64,000 bases of DNA, from contig JAAUZJ010000043.1 in the NCBI GenBank assembly GCA_014804695.1, positions 1-64,000 of the forward strand, given 5' to 3'. The DNA comes from Lachnospiraceae bacterium. GTDB lineage: Bacteria; Bacillota; Clostridia; Lachnospirales; Lachnospiraceae. The notes beneath the pieces were generated by a model. It was not told the origin of the DNA, ran no database searches, and saw only the letters and a program-made list of their open reading frames with translations. The position numbers were made by a program, and so were the translations under genes. This document shows, piece by piece, positions 51,954 to 60,487 of this stretch (position 1 is its first letter; every line of letters begins with the position of its first letter).

Positions 51954-54462
51954 TGACATCCGCCTCCTCTTCCAACTCATCTCCATCTGCTTCCCTGCTT
52001 TCTATTGCAAGCAAAGCATCCTTATCTTCGTCGTTTAACGGTATCATATTTCCAAGCTCCATTATTGCATTAACTTCGCCACGCACAATTCCATGAATTT
52101 CACCGATAACGATACCGTTTATCTGCCCCCTTATCCTTCCATTGACACTCACAAGCCCCGTCGCCTTCTGCGTCATAACCGGCATTGATACGGTAAACGA
52201 AGTCTTGTCAATAACCCTTTCACCAAGCAAAAGTATCTGTGGCAATATAAACATTACAATAAAAATCGAAATCAAAGTTCCGCGCCCAAGACATTGACCT
52301 ATACCCGCTATTGCGGCTTCCGAGGTCATCTGTCCGATCAGTATACCTGCAATTGCAAGCATGGAGCCCGACGTTATGATCGTCGGAAAAGCAAAATTCA
52401 TTGTTTCGATGATCGCATCCTTTTTACTCATCTTGCTCTTAAGTTCCATAAATCGGCCGGAAATAACGATTGCATAGTCGATATTGGCGCCCATCTGAAT
52501 CGAGCTTACTATCAGATAACTCATAAAGAATAAGTTGGACTGCATGATCGCCGGAAACGAAAAGTTAATCCATATACTCCCCTGAATTACAACGATCAGC
52601 AGCACCGGCATACCTGCGGACTTAAATGTAAAAAGCAGTACCGCTAAAACCGCCAGAATCGACACTACATTAACAACTGTATTATCCCTTGAAAAAGTCT
52701 TACAAAGGTCATACTGACTGGTAGACTCACCTACCACCAGAATCTCTCCCTCCTCGTAATACTCTCTTGCCATATCATGCATTTCATCCAGAAAAGCAAA
52801 GGTCTCATCACCCTCCTGCGGCAGATTCAGGTATATTAGCATACGGCTGTATTCTTCGCCCTGAAGCTGCTCCTTGGCCACATTCATCTGGCTGTAAGCG
52901 CTCTCTAAGGTATCCATTAACTCGTCTTCCAATGTTACATAACCCGCGTCTACTTCCTCATATAAAAACATGATCATATCTATAAGCGGCACGCTGTAAG
53001 TAGAAATTCCGCTTATCAGCTTCGCATAATTTTCATCATTTACCGCATATGCAGTATACAGTAACTGCGCCACCTCATAATCCAATTCCAGAAGCTCCGA
53101 AAACTGTCTCGTCGAAAGCTTATCCGTCAGCATATATCCATCCATTGCCTCAGTATTGGAAAGTCCCAGCGAATAATCCACTTCTTCCCGTTCATCCAGT
53201 TTTTTTAACAGCTTACTTTCTTTCTCATAACTTCCCGCCGGCACAATCAGGGCTACAAAATTAGTCTCGCCAAAACTTTCTTCTATCATATTATCCGCTA
53301 TCTGGTACTGATTAAGAATTGGGGTTGAAAGCGTGCTGTAGCCATATACATAAGGACAATTACGCTGCAAAATAAAGAAAATCACCAACACTGCCACAAA
53401 AAGCGGCGGCACAATAAATCTCGTCTTATGCGCAAATTTCCCCACAAACGGAATCTGCGGAATAAAATTCTTATGTACGGTTTTATCCATCAAATTGCCA
53501 AACAATACAAGCAAACCAGGCATCAGTAAGAAAACTGACATAAGGCTTAACAAAATGGCTTTTATCAAACATATCGCCATATCACTTCCTATTCCAAACT
53601 GCATAAACATCATGGCTATCAGACCGCCTATAGTTGTCAGGCTTGATGAGGAAATTTCCGGAATCGCCTTACTCAGCGAAACGATTACCGCATCCCTGAT
53701 TGGCAGCGTTGCATGTTCTTCTTTATATCTATTACAAAAGATAATTGCATAGTCGATTGATAGAGCCAGCTGCAATACTACGGTTACGGAATTTGACACA
53801 AACGAAATAGTTCCGAATACAAAATTGGTTCCCATACTCAAAATAGCAGCTGACACGAATGTCAGTAAAAGCACCGGAACTTCCGCCCAGGTTTGTGAAG
53901 TAATTAACAATACCGCCACGACAATAATTGCAACCCACACAATGATTACGCTCATCTCGGATGCGATCGTCTCCGAAGACTGATCTCCAAGTGTAGTTGA
54001 AACATATATATCATAACCGGAGAGATAGTCTTTTACCTCGTCCAATGCCTCTAGACATTTATCGTTTGTTTCATCATAAGCAAACGTCACATCATACAGT
54101 GCCGAAAAATTATTATAATGCTCAGTCGTATTGTCAAAACTCAGCATAGCTATGCTATCCATATTTTCCAATTCATCCGCAATTTCACTCGCAGTATCAT
54201 ATTCAATATTGGTAACCATGATCTTGGCAGTACCGTATGTAATGAACTGTTCCTCCATCAAATCCAGTCCCCGTCTTGTTTCGGTTGTCCCCGGCAGGAA
54301 GGCCGACAGTTCATTCTCTACTTCTACCCAGTTTCTTGAAAAAGCGGAAAAAATAATTAAAATAATGTAAATTAGAAAAAACAGGTTTCTCTTATCCACA
54401 ATAAAGGTTGAGACTTTTATCATGATATTAGAGTCCTGTTCATTAGTTTGTTCCTGACTCAC
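51931..54462 (-). CDS. MMPL/RND-family transporter
   Basis: An 843-residue exporter. GTG at 54462 is seven bases after GAGGAGG and gives MSQEQTNEQD; the longer frame from 54531 has no ribosome site. It has 11-12 membrane segments in two MMPL halves with 'QLALSIDYAIIFCNRY' and 'QMGANIDYAIVISGRFMELK', carrying the conserved Asp-Tyr of the proton path, and large extracellular domains after TM1 and TM7. The C-terminus is hydrophilic and acidic. The divergent TetR gene is likely its regulator; the substrate, perhaps a lipid or polymer, is unknown. Confidence 0.9.
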   Translation of the reverse strand: MSQEQTNEQDSNIMIKVSTFIVDKRNLFFLIYIILIIFSAFSRNWVEVENELSAFLPGTTETRRGLDLMEEQFITYGTAKIMVTNIEYDTASEIADELENMDSIAMLSFDNTTEHYNNFSALYDVTFAYDETNDKCLEALDEVKDYLSGYDIYVSTTLGDQSSETIASEMSVIIVWVAIIVVAVLLITSQTWAEVPVLLLTFVSAAILSMGTNFVFGTISFVSNSVTVVLQLALSIDYAIIFCNRYKEEHATLPIRDAVIVSLSKAIPEISSSSLTTIGGLIAMMFMQFGIGSDMAICLIKAILLSLMSVFLLMPGLLVLFGNLMDKTVHKNFIPQIPFVGKFAHKTRFIVPPLFVAVLVIFFILQRNCPYVYGYSTLSTPILNQYQIADNMIEESFGETNFVALIVPAGSYEKESKLLKKLDEREEVDYSLGLSNTEAMDGYMLTDKLSTRQFSELLELDYEVAQLLYTAYAVNDENYAKLISGISTYSVPLIDMIMFLYEEVDAGYVTLEDELMDTLESAYSQMNVAKEQLQGEEYSRMLIYLNLPQEGDETFAFLDEMHDMAREYYEEGEILVVGESTSQYDLCKTFSRDNTVVNVVSILAVLAVLLFTFKSAGMPVLLIVVIQGSIWINFSFPAIMQSNLFFMSYLIVSSIQMGANIDYAIVISGRFMELKSKMSKKDAIIETMNFAFPTIITSGSMLAIAGILIGQMTSEAAIAGIGQCLGRGTLISIFIVMFILPQILLLGERVIDKTSFTVSMPVMTQKATGLVSVNGRIRGQINGIVIGEIHGIVRGEVNAIMELGNMIPLNDEDKDALLAIESREADGDELEEEADVNEKESDN

Positions 54463-54521
54463 ACTTATACCTCCTCGCAGCTGGAATGATAAATAATAAT
54501 AGCGGAATTTGGGGGGATAAT

Positions 54522-54566
54522 AAACGGACAATTGTGGTGTTTTGGGTAAAATACGGACAGTTGTGG
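54522..54566. promoter_or_regulatory. direct repeats in the MMPL/tetR intergenic region
   Basis: AAACGGACAATTGTGG (54522-54537) and ATACGGACAGTTGTGG (54551-54566), period 29 bp. Each contains a short dyad around CAATTG or CAGTTG. They are good candidates for the TetR operator. Confidence 0.5.
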
Positions 54567-54687
54567 GGATTTGTTGGTTAAATATTTCAGATGTGTGATT
54601 TTGCCATGGTTGCTTATTTAATTTCAGTAACGTATACTAGATAATAGTACTTAATTGCGCTAAAACGGTAAGAATGGAGGGTTCAGT

Positions 54688-55275
54688 ATGAAACATGAAA
54701 CAATATCACTTAACACCAAGAAGATGTTCGCCACATCCCTAAAAAAGCTTCTTGAAAAAAAACCCCTCTCCAAAATCAGCGTAAGTGAAATTGTTTCGGA
54801 TTGCGGCGTAAACAGGAAAACCTTTTACTATCATTTTGAAAATATAAATGAATTGTTAAAATGGATGCTCAGGCAGGAGGCTATAGAAGTTGTTAAAACA
54901 ATGGATATGAATTCAGATTATGAAAAATCCATTTTATTTGTACTAGACTATATTGATAATAACGAAGAGATTATTAAAAATATATACTCTATTGGAAAGA
55001 ATGAATTAAAGCATTTCTTTTATGAGGATTTTACGGAAATAATGCGCTCTGTCATTGAAAATAATATGCATGATGCAAAGATATCCCTTCCTGATGACTT
55101 TACAGACTTCCTTGTTAAGTTCTACACTGAGGCAATTACAGGTTTGCTGCAGGAATGGATCGTAGATAAATCTGTACGGAATAAAGAAAAAACCGTGCAG
55201 TACATACAACTCATACTGCACGGTTCTATTACAAATACACTTAAAGCTGCCGCGGAAAAATATCCACCGGTTTGA
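54688..55275 (+). CDS. TetR/AcrR-family regulator
   Basis: A 195-residue regulator. The N-terminal HTH is 'KISVSEIVSDCGVNRKTFYY' followed by HFENINELL, the TetR 'FYYHF' hallmark. The C-terminal ligand/dimer domain is of the TetR_C-33/DhaS-like type. It faces away from the MMPL operon and very likely controls it. ATG at 54688 follows AATGGAGGGTTCAGT. The end of the coding sequence contains the terminator of the converging galE. Confidence 0.85.
   Translation: MKHETISLNTKKMFATSLKKLLEKKPLSKISVSEIVSDCGVNRKTFYYHFENINELLKWMLRQEAIEVVKTMDMNSDYEKSILFVLDYIDNNEEIIKNIYSIGKNELKHFFYEDFTEIMRSVIENNMHDAKISLPDDFTDFLVKFYTEAITGLLQEWIVDKSVRNKEKTVQYIQLILHGSITNTLKAAAEKYPPV
55187..55225 (-). terminator. galE terminator embedded in the tetR coding sequence
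   Basis: AACCGTGCAGTA (55191-55202) and TACTGCACGGTT (55214-55225), a perfect 12-bp stem with an 11-base loop, followed on the minus strand by TTTTTCTTTATT. It is past the galE stop and lies in the last ~30 codons of tetR. Confidence 0.85.
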
Positions 55276-55287
55276 CAAAACTTATTT

Positions 55288-56304
55288 TTAATCATCGTAT
55301 CCGTTAGGATTATTGCTCTGCCATCTCCATGAGTCGGCGCACATTTCTTTAATACCGTACTGTGCTTCCCAGCCAAGTTCTTTTTTGGCTTTCTCTGCAT
55401 TGGAATAGCAGGTTGCAATATCGCCGGGACGTCTGTCTTTTATCACATAAGGAATTTTTACGCCGGTTGCTTCCTCAAAGTTCTTAACGATATCAAGTAC
55501 GCTGTAACCAACTCCTGTACCAAGATTGTATATACAAAGTCCTGCTTTTTCCTCAATCTTTTTAAGTGCTTTAACATGGCCGACTGCTAAGTCCACAACA
55601 TGGATATAGTCACGTACTCCTGTACCGTCCGGCGTATCATAATCATTCCCAAATACTCCAAGTTCTTTTAACTTGCCAACTGCAACCTGTGTGATATATG
55701 GCATCAAATTGTTCGGAATACCGTTTGGATTTTCACCTATGGTTCCGCTCTTGTGAGCGCCGATCGGATTAAAGTAACGCAACAGTATAACATTCCATTC
55801 AGGATCTGCTTTCTGCATATCGGAAAGAATCTGCTCTAACATGGATTTAGTCCAACCATACGGATTGGTGCACTGACCTTTGGGACATTCCTCGGTAATC
55901 GGAATAATTGCCGGATCGCCGTATACTGTAGCCGAAGACGAGAAGATTATATTTTTTGCATTATGCTTTCTCATTACATCTACCAGAGTCAAGGTTCCTG
56001 CTATATTATTCTCGTAATATTCCCAAGGCTTGGAAACTGACTCGCCAACTGCCTTCAGTCCTGCAAAGTGGATACATGAATCAATTTTTTCCTTACTGAA
56101 TACATCTTCCAGCGCAGCCCTGTCTAAAATGTCAGCCCGATAAAATTTAACCGGTTTACCGGTAATTTTTTCTACCCTCTTAAGCGACTTCTCACTTGAA
56201 TTGGATAGATTATCTACCACAACTACGTCATATCCTGCATTTTGTAATTCTACTACTGTGTGGGAACCTATATAACCGGCTCCTCCTGTTACTAAAATTG
56301 CCAT
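55288..56304 (-). CDS. galE: UDP-glucose 4-epimerase
   Basis: A 338-residue SDR enzyme interconverting UDP-glucose and UDP-galactose. NAD site '[14 protein letters not shown]'; catalytic '[10 protein letters not shown]' and '[12 protein letters not shown]' (Tyr-x3-Lys); '[17 protein letters not shown]'. ATG at 56304 follows AAGGAGGAAATTATA. It lies 36 bases downstream of the UDPGP gene and is probably in one operon with it. Confidence 0.96.
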   Translation of the reverse strand: MAILVTGGAGYIGSHTVVELQNAGYDVVVVDNLSNSSEKSLKRVEKITGKPVKFYRADILDRAALEDVFSKEKIDSCIHFAGLKAVGESVSKPWEYYENNIAGTLTLVDVMRKHNAKNIIFSSSATVYGDPAIIPITEECPKGQCTNPYGWTKSMLEQILSDMQKADPEWNVILLRYFNPIGAHKSGTIGENPNGIPNNLMPYITQVAVGKLKELGVFGNDYDTPDGTGVRDYIHVVDLAVGHVKALKKIEEKAGLCIYNLGTGVGYSVLDIVKNFEEATGVKIPYVIKDRRPGDIATCYSNAEKAKKELGWEAQYGIKEMCADSWRWQSNNPNGYDD

Positions 56305-56340
56305 TATAATTTCCTCCTTATCTATATTTCTTATCTATTT

Positions 56341-57561
56341 TTACAATTCTATTCCGTTCTCTTTACACAACTGCCTTGCGCTCTCTACAGAATCCACACC
56401 GGTCTTGTTCTTAATCGGGGCAAACTCATAATTTCTCCTAACCTCATAAGGAAGGCATGAATCCAGTTCGTGAATCATATCCAGTACAAGCTGTTCATAC
56501 TTATAACCGTTTGGTTCCTCAGGCTTGATCAGCTCTCCTTTTTCATTCATATAAGGAATCTTTTTCTCCACAATATGAAGCGGCAGTTTCTTAGCCACTA
56601 TATCCTCCAATGCTTTTTCCCTGAAAAGATAGTTGAGTATTACGCCATAACTGTATGACGGATTTCCGTTCTCATCCTTATCATTCATCATTTCATCGGT
56701 CAGCTCGTAGTATTCCACTATCGACGGTTTTCCATCCTCAAGACAGATAACGCCTATCTTCTCATCCGGAGCATTTTTACATACTACCTTAGCCCCGACA
56801 TCACTGTCGGTAAGAATGGTTGCGCCCACAAAGCAGGGATCTGCGATTCTTTGTAACACATTATCCACTGCGAATACATTCAGCCACTCAATTCCAGCCT
56901 CACGTATTTTATCGACTACTCCCCATTTCATCATGGATAAAAACCATCCGCCGTTGCCGTTAGGGGAAGTCGAAATCTTATTCTTGCTCTCCATGTAAAC
57001 TTTACCGTTATAATCCGTTGCGGGAGCCATCTCCTGCATAAAAAAGGTTACATATTCAGGTTTGTATCCAAAGTAATTTTTTTCCTTAAAAAATGCTGTC
57101 GTAGCCTCATGGTTCTTATCGCTTGTCATAACAAAAAGATGAATCCATGTATCCGTCAGCTTAACTACGTCCATCAGATTTTCAATCAGTCTCTCAAAAA
57201 TGTATACTTCCTTGGTCAGTCCGATATTGTACACACCCTTAGGCGCATCCGAACCAAGTCTTGTTCCCATACCGCCCGCAAGCAATACGGCTCCTACCTT
57301 ACCCGCTTTTACAGCGGCAATACCAGCCCCCATAAAGTCATCCTTCTTAGTCTCTATCTCTGAAAGTGTCATTGCCGATAAGGGGGTTATTTTGCCTTTA
57401 CTATCCGTTTCATGAGCGGCATTTAAAAGCACTTCCATATCTGTGTCTTCGATCTGTTTAAGAAGAGTGTCCTGTTCTTCCTTCGTAAGCTCATCATAGT
57501 ATTTCAGTACATGGAGCTGTCCATACTTTTCCAGCTTTTTATACGCCTCGTTATAATCCAT
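56341..57561 (-). CDS. UDPGP-type nucleotidyltransferase (UTP-sugar-1-P uridylyltransferase)
   Basis: A 406-residue eukaryote-like UDPGP enzyme with 'LLAGGMGTRLGSDAPKGVYN' as the nucleotide-binding start, and 'SPNGNGGWFLSMMKWGVVDK' and 'NVFAVDNVLQRIADP' as family marks. It should make UDP-glucose or UDP-GlcNAc from UTP and the sugar 1-phosphate. Being just upstream of galE, UDP-glucose/galactose supply is the likely role, though sugar preference cannot be told from sequence alone. Confidence 0.88.
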   Translation of the reverse strand: MDYNEAYKKLEKYGQLHVLKYYDELTKEEQDTLLKQIEDTDMEVLLNAAHETDSKGKITPLSAMTLSEIETKKDDFMGAGIAAVKAGKVGAVLLAGGMGTRLGSDAPKGVYNIGLTKEVYIFERLIENLMDVVKLTDTWIHLFVMTSDKNHEATTAFFKEKNYFGYKPEYVTFFMQEMAPATDYNGKVYMESKNKISTSPNGNGGWFLSMMKWGVVDKIREAGIEWLNVFAVDNVLQRIADPCFVGATILTDSDVGAKVVCKNAPDEKIGVICLEDGKPSIVEYYELTDEMMNDKDENGNPSYSYGVILNYLFREKALEDIVAKKLPLHIVEKKIPYMNEKGELIKPEEPNGYKYEQLVLDMIHELDSCLPYEVRRNYEFAPIKNKTGVDSVESARQLCKENGIEL

Positions 57562-57775
57562 TTTAATACCCCTATACCTTTCTCTTGGTCTGCAAAAACT
57601 ATTTTTATTATAGTATCACAAATTTGTTGGTTTCTCAATGAGGAATTGGCAGGAATTGACATCTAATATTTGCATCCATTTAACTTATTAATGACATATT
57701 CGGCAAGCTGTAGTAAAATGTTTGTGTTAAATATGGTGGGCAACAGTTGACAACTTATATATGTGAGGAAACAAT
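57562..57775. other. divergent promoter region
   Basis: About 210 bases between two divergent genes. It contains TTGACA at 57656 and again near 57745, but no clear -10 pairing. No gene. Confidence 0.35.
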
Positions 57776-58384
57776 ATGAAATTAGATACAAAATCCATGC
57801 AATGGACCAGAGAACCGGAAAATTATACTATAACAGAGGATAAAGTGGAAATCATTACACAGCCGCATACTGATTTATGGCAGAGGACTTACTACCACTT
57901 CCGCAATGACAATGCTCCTGTATTGCAGATCAACACCGATGAAAAATACTTTTCATTTGTGGTTAAGACGGAATTTGAAAGCAAGCACCGCTACGACCAA
58001 TGCGGCATTGCAGTATATATGGATAGTGAAAATTGGTTGAAGGCTTCGGTGGAATATGAAAATGAAAAGATTCAGCGCTTAGGCAGTGTCGTAACACACT
58101 ACGGCTATTCTGACTGGGCTTCAACAGATATAGATGCCTCAATCAAATCTATGTGGTTTCGCCTTAGCCGCAGAGAGGATGATTTCTGCATCGAAAATTC
58201 AGTTGACGGCATAAACTACAATCAAATGCGCATCTGTCATATGTTTAATGCCGATGAAACTATTCCGTTTGGCATTTATGCATGCAGCGCGGAGGCTTCT
58301 TCCTTCAAGGCAACATTTACCGATATGGAGATAACTGATTGCAAGTGGCTTGCTCATGATGGGCAGGCGCCGGATCAGAAATGA
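57776..58384 (+). CDS. DUF1349-family protein (concanavalin-like fold)
   Basis: A 202-residue protein; ATG at 57776 follows GTGAGGAAACAAT. DUF1349 features are 'DLWQRTYYHFRNDNAPVLQI', 'YDQCGIAVYMDSENWLKASV' and 'GYSDWAST', with the later 'RLSRREDDFCIENSVDG'. These beta-sandwich proteins bind sugars or polysaccharides; an enzymatic role has not been shown. No signal peptide, so probably cytosolic. Confidence 0.85.
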   Translation: MKLDTKSMQWTREPENYTITEDKVEIITQPHTDLWQRTYYHFRNDNAPVLQINTDEKYFSFVVKTEFESKHRYDQCGIAVYMDSENWLKASVEYENEKIQRLGSVVTHYGYSDWASTDIDASIKSMWFRLSRREDDFCIENSVDGINYNQMRICHMFNADETIPFGIYACSAEASSFKATFTDMEITDCKWLAHDGQAPDQK

Positions 58385-58406
58385 ACAAAATACTTTAGAA
58401 ATAGAT

Positions 58407-58453
58407 GATTGCGAAACTATTGTCTATGATTATCGAAAATACGTTTCGCAATC
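58407..58453 (+). terminator. hairpin after the DUF1349 gene
   Basis: GATTGCGAAAC (58407-58417) and GTTTCGCAATC (58443-58453) form a perfect 11-bp stem with a 25-base loop. The T tract is weak. It lies between the DUF1349 stop and the ogt start. Confidence 0.4.
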
Positions 58454-58487
58454 GTCCATGCTTAAAGAAAGCACATGGGGAGATAAC

Positions 58488-58964
58488 ATGTCTGATAGCT
58501 ATGTATTTAAAAGCCCAATCGGGCTAATAAAAATTTGTGAAAAAAATAACAACCTTACAAACCTCAGCTTACAACAAGCAGATGATGCCTCTTTGCAGTC
58601 ACAAAAATTTATACATCATTCTGACCTTTTATATGAGACATATACGCAGATAAATGAATATTTTTCGGGAAAAAGAACAAAGTTTGAACTGCCGATAAAT
58701 TGCATAGGCACACCGTTTCAGCAGCAAGTATGGACACAGCTGCAAAGCATACCTTACGGGGAAACTCGAAGTTATCAGGATATAGCCATCGGCATTGGCA
58801 ATCCCAAGGCGGTTCGCGCTGTAGGTCAGGCTAATAATAAGAATCCTATCATGATCATTGTTCCCTGTCATAGGGTAATACATAAAAATGGGGATATTAC
58901 GGGATTTGGATGCGGTACGGAGGTTAAAAAGTATTTGTTGGATTTAGAAAAGATTATTCTTTAG
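58488..58964 (+). CDS. ogt: methylated-DNA-protein cysteine S-methyltransferase
   Basis: A 158-residue repair protein that transfers alkyl groups from O6-alkylguanine to its own cysteine. The active site is 'VPCHRVIHKNGDITGFGCG' and the DNA-binding helix-turn-helix is 'GETRSYQDIAIGIGNPKAVR'. ATG at 58488 follows GGGGAGATAAC; the earlier frame from 58350 lacks a site. Its last codon overlaps the convergent toxin remnant. Confidence 0.92.
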   Translation: MSDSYVFKSPIGLIKICEKNNNLTNLSLQQADDASLQSQKFIHHSDLLYETYTQINEYFSGKRTKFELPINCIGTPFQQQVWTQLQSIPYGETRSYQDIAIGIGNPKAVRAVGQANNKNPIMIIVPCHRVIHKNGDITGFGCGTEVKKYLLDLEKIIL

Positions 58965-59113
58965 AATTTTTTCAAATGCTCATTGTCAATATCAGGTATA
59001 TACTTTCTAATACCTTTTGTATAAATCGCCTTATAAATTAAATTCTGTTTACTTTTTGGCTGCTTTAAAATAAACTTTTGTGCCTTTTTATCAATGCTAA
59101 TTTTGTAGATCAT
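58961..59113 (-). pseudogene. truncated RelE/ParE-like toxin
   Basis: A 50-codon frame from ATG at 59113, overlapping the antitoxin stop by 17 bases, as toxin genes do. It begins MIYKISIDKKAQKFILKQPK, the N-terminal strand and helix of a RelE/ParE toxin. After ~32 residues the match ends; the strands carrying the catalytic residues (the 'YR.R.GDYR' region) are missing. A remnant or inactivated toxin is most likely. Confidence 0.6.
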
Positions 59114-59324
59114 TAATTGTTACCCCTGCTTCTTTTATAGCATCTCCAAAAGAAATCACTTCATGATCTGGATCATTTATATATCTTTCTGCTAAATTTT
59201 CACAAAATAATTCGTCTTCTATTTCATCATCAATTTGTATACCTTTTAACAAATATAAAATTTTTGTCATTTTGTATTCAGGGAGTTGATCAATAATCTG
59301 TTTTGCTTGTTCTCTCTCACTCAT
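59097..59324 (-). CDS. antitoxin of a type II toxin-antitoxin pair
   Basis: A 75-residue acidic protein; ATG at 59324 follows AGAAGGTATTTGT. It reads MSEREQAKQIIDQLPEYKMT, then 'KILYLLKGIQIDDEIEDELF' and 'HEVISFGDAIKEAGVTINDL', the usual layout of small RelE-partner antitoxins in Clostridia. Its stop is inside the start of the truncated toxin gene. It may still bind DNA or neutralise toxins encoded elsewhere. Confidence 0.65.
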   Translation of the reverse strand: MSEREQAKQIIDQLPEYKMTKILYLLKGIQIDDEIEDELFCENLAERYINDPDHEVISFGDAIKEAGVTINDLQN

Positions 59325-59602
59325 ACAAATACCTTCTTTCATATTGATATATATATTATATGCAAAATTATGCATTTTTTCAAGTGTAGTTGAAAAGTGA
59401 TTGTGAAATGCCTATCAAGAGTCGATTTTCTATTATCACATAAATTTTCATAGTACATAAAGTAAAAAGCATACACTTTCATTAATATTACCACTTGTTA
59501 TCATATCTGCAATATTATAAACTATCTTGGTAAATACTATCTAAAAAATATATCAACCTATAAATAATCAATTACAAAGCCTAAAAAGGAGCAATATAAC
59601 CT

Positions 59603-60487
59603 ATGAAAAAACAACTTCTATTCGCCGCATTAATATCAACAACACTACTATGCAATTCATGTGGCGCTAAGAACAACGTCGCAAATGATGACATTTTGCC
59701 AAATGACGCTTCACAAACTAATAATGTATTATCAAACAATGAAACTCCTGACGATAACACCACCGGACAAGATTACCAGACATCCAATGACTCAGGCATC
59801 GTAATCATTGACTCAAAAACCGTCGAAGACCAAGATACTGCCGATGACGGTACTGTTATTTATTCAAGAAGCTACAACCAGCCCTTAGTTACCATAGCTA
59901 ACAATGCTGAGGCTGCGGAAAAAATTAATGCTGATATACAGTCTAGGATTGATGCTTTTACAGCTTCTGACTCAATACGAAATGAAAGCCATGAGTATTA
60001 TGAGATATCATCAAAGGAAGAAGGTTATGATTTCTTTGAATATAACGAAAATTTAGGATTTGAGAAAGTACGTTCTGACACTAATGTCATTTCTTTTATA
60101 ATGACTTCTTCCGGGTATATGGGAGGAGCGCACGGATATTATAACAGCTTTGGTTTAAATTATGATACAAAGACGGGTGAACTGATTGATTTTGCCGCAC
60201 TATCGGATGATGCCGATAAATTTTATAATGATACTTTGGCTTATAATCGTGAGCTTACGCAGACTGATGAATATAAAGAGCGTATGTTTCCCGAAAATTT
60301 TTTTGACGGAAGCGAGCTGGAAACTATTCTGTACGGCGATGAAAAATGGTATCTGTCAGACGAGGGGCTTGTATTTATCAGTAATCCTTATGAACTTGGA
60401 CCTTATGCCTCCGGTATAATAGAATTTGTTATTCCTTATGAAAAATTGGCAGATATGGGATTTAAAGAAGAGTATAGTTATCCCTAA
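59603..60487 (+). CDS. DUF3298-domain lipoprotein
   Basis: A 294-residue lipoprotein. The signal peptide MKKQLLFAALISTTLLCNSC ends in a lipobox with Cys20. A low-complexity Asn/Asp-rich linker (25-80) leads to a DUF4163/DUF3298 region (~90-290) with 'SSGYMGGAHGYYNSFGLNYD' and 'YEKLADMGF' at the end. The same domain in B. subtilis RsiV is the lysozyme-binding sensor. Here it is tethered by lipid, with no anti-sigma segment. It converges on the MATE gene, with 26 bases of overlap. Confidence 0.82.
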   Translation: MKKQLLFAALISTTLLCNSCGAKNNVANDDILPNDASQTNNVLSNNETPDDNTTGQDYQTSNDSGIVIIDSKTVEDQDTADDGTVIYSRSYNQPLVTIANNAEAAEKINADIQSRIDAFTASDSIRNESHEYYEISSKEEGYDFFEYNENLGFEKVRSDTNVISFIMTSSGYMGGAHGYYNSFGLNYDTKTGELIDFAALSDDADKFYNDTLAYNRELTQTDEYKERMFPENFFDGSELETILYGDEKWYLSDEGLVFISNPYELGPYASGIIEFVIPYEKLADMGFKEEYSYP

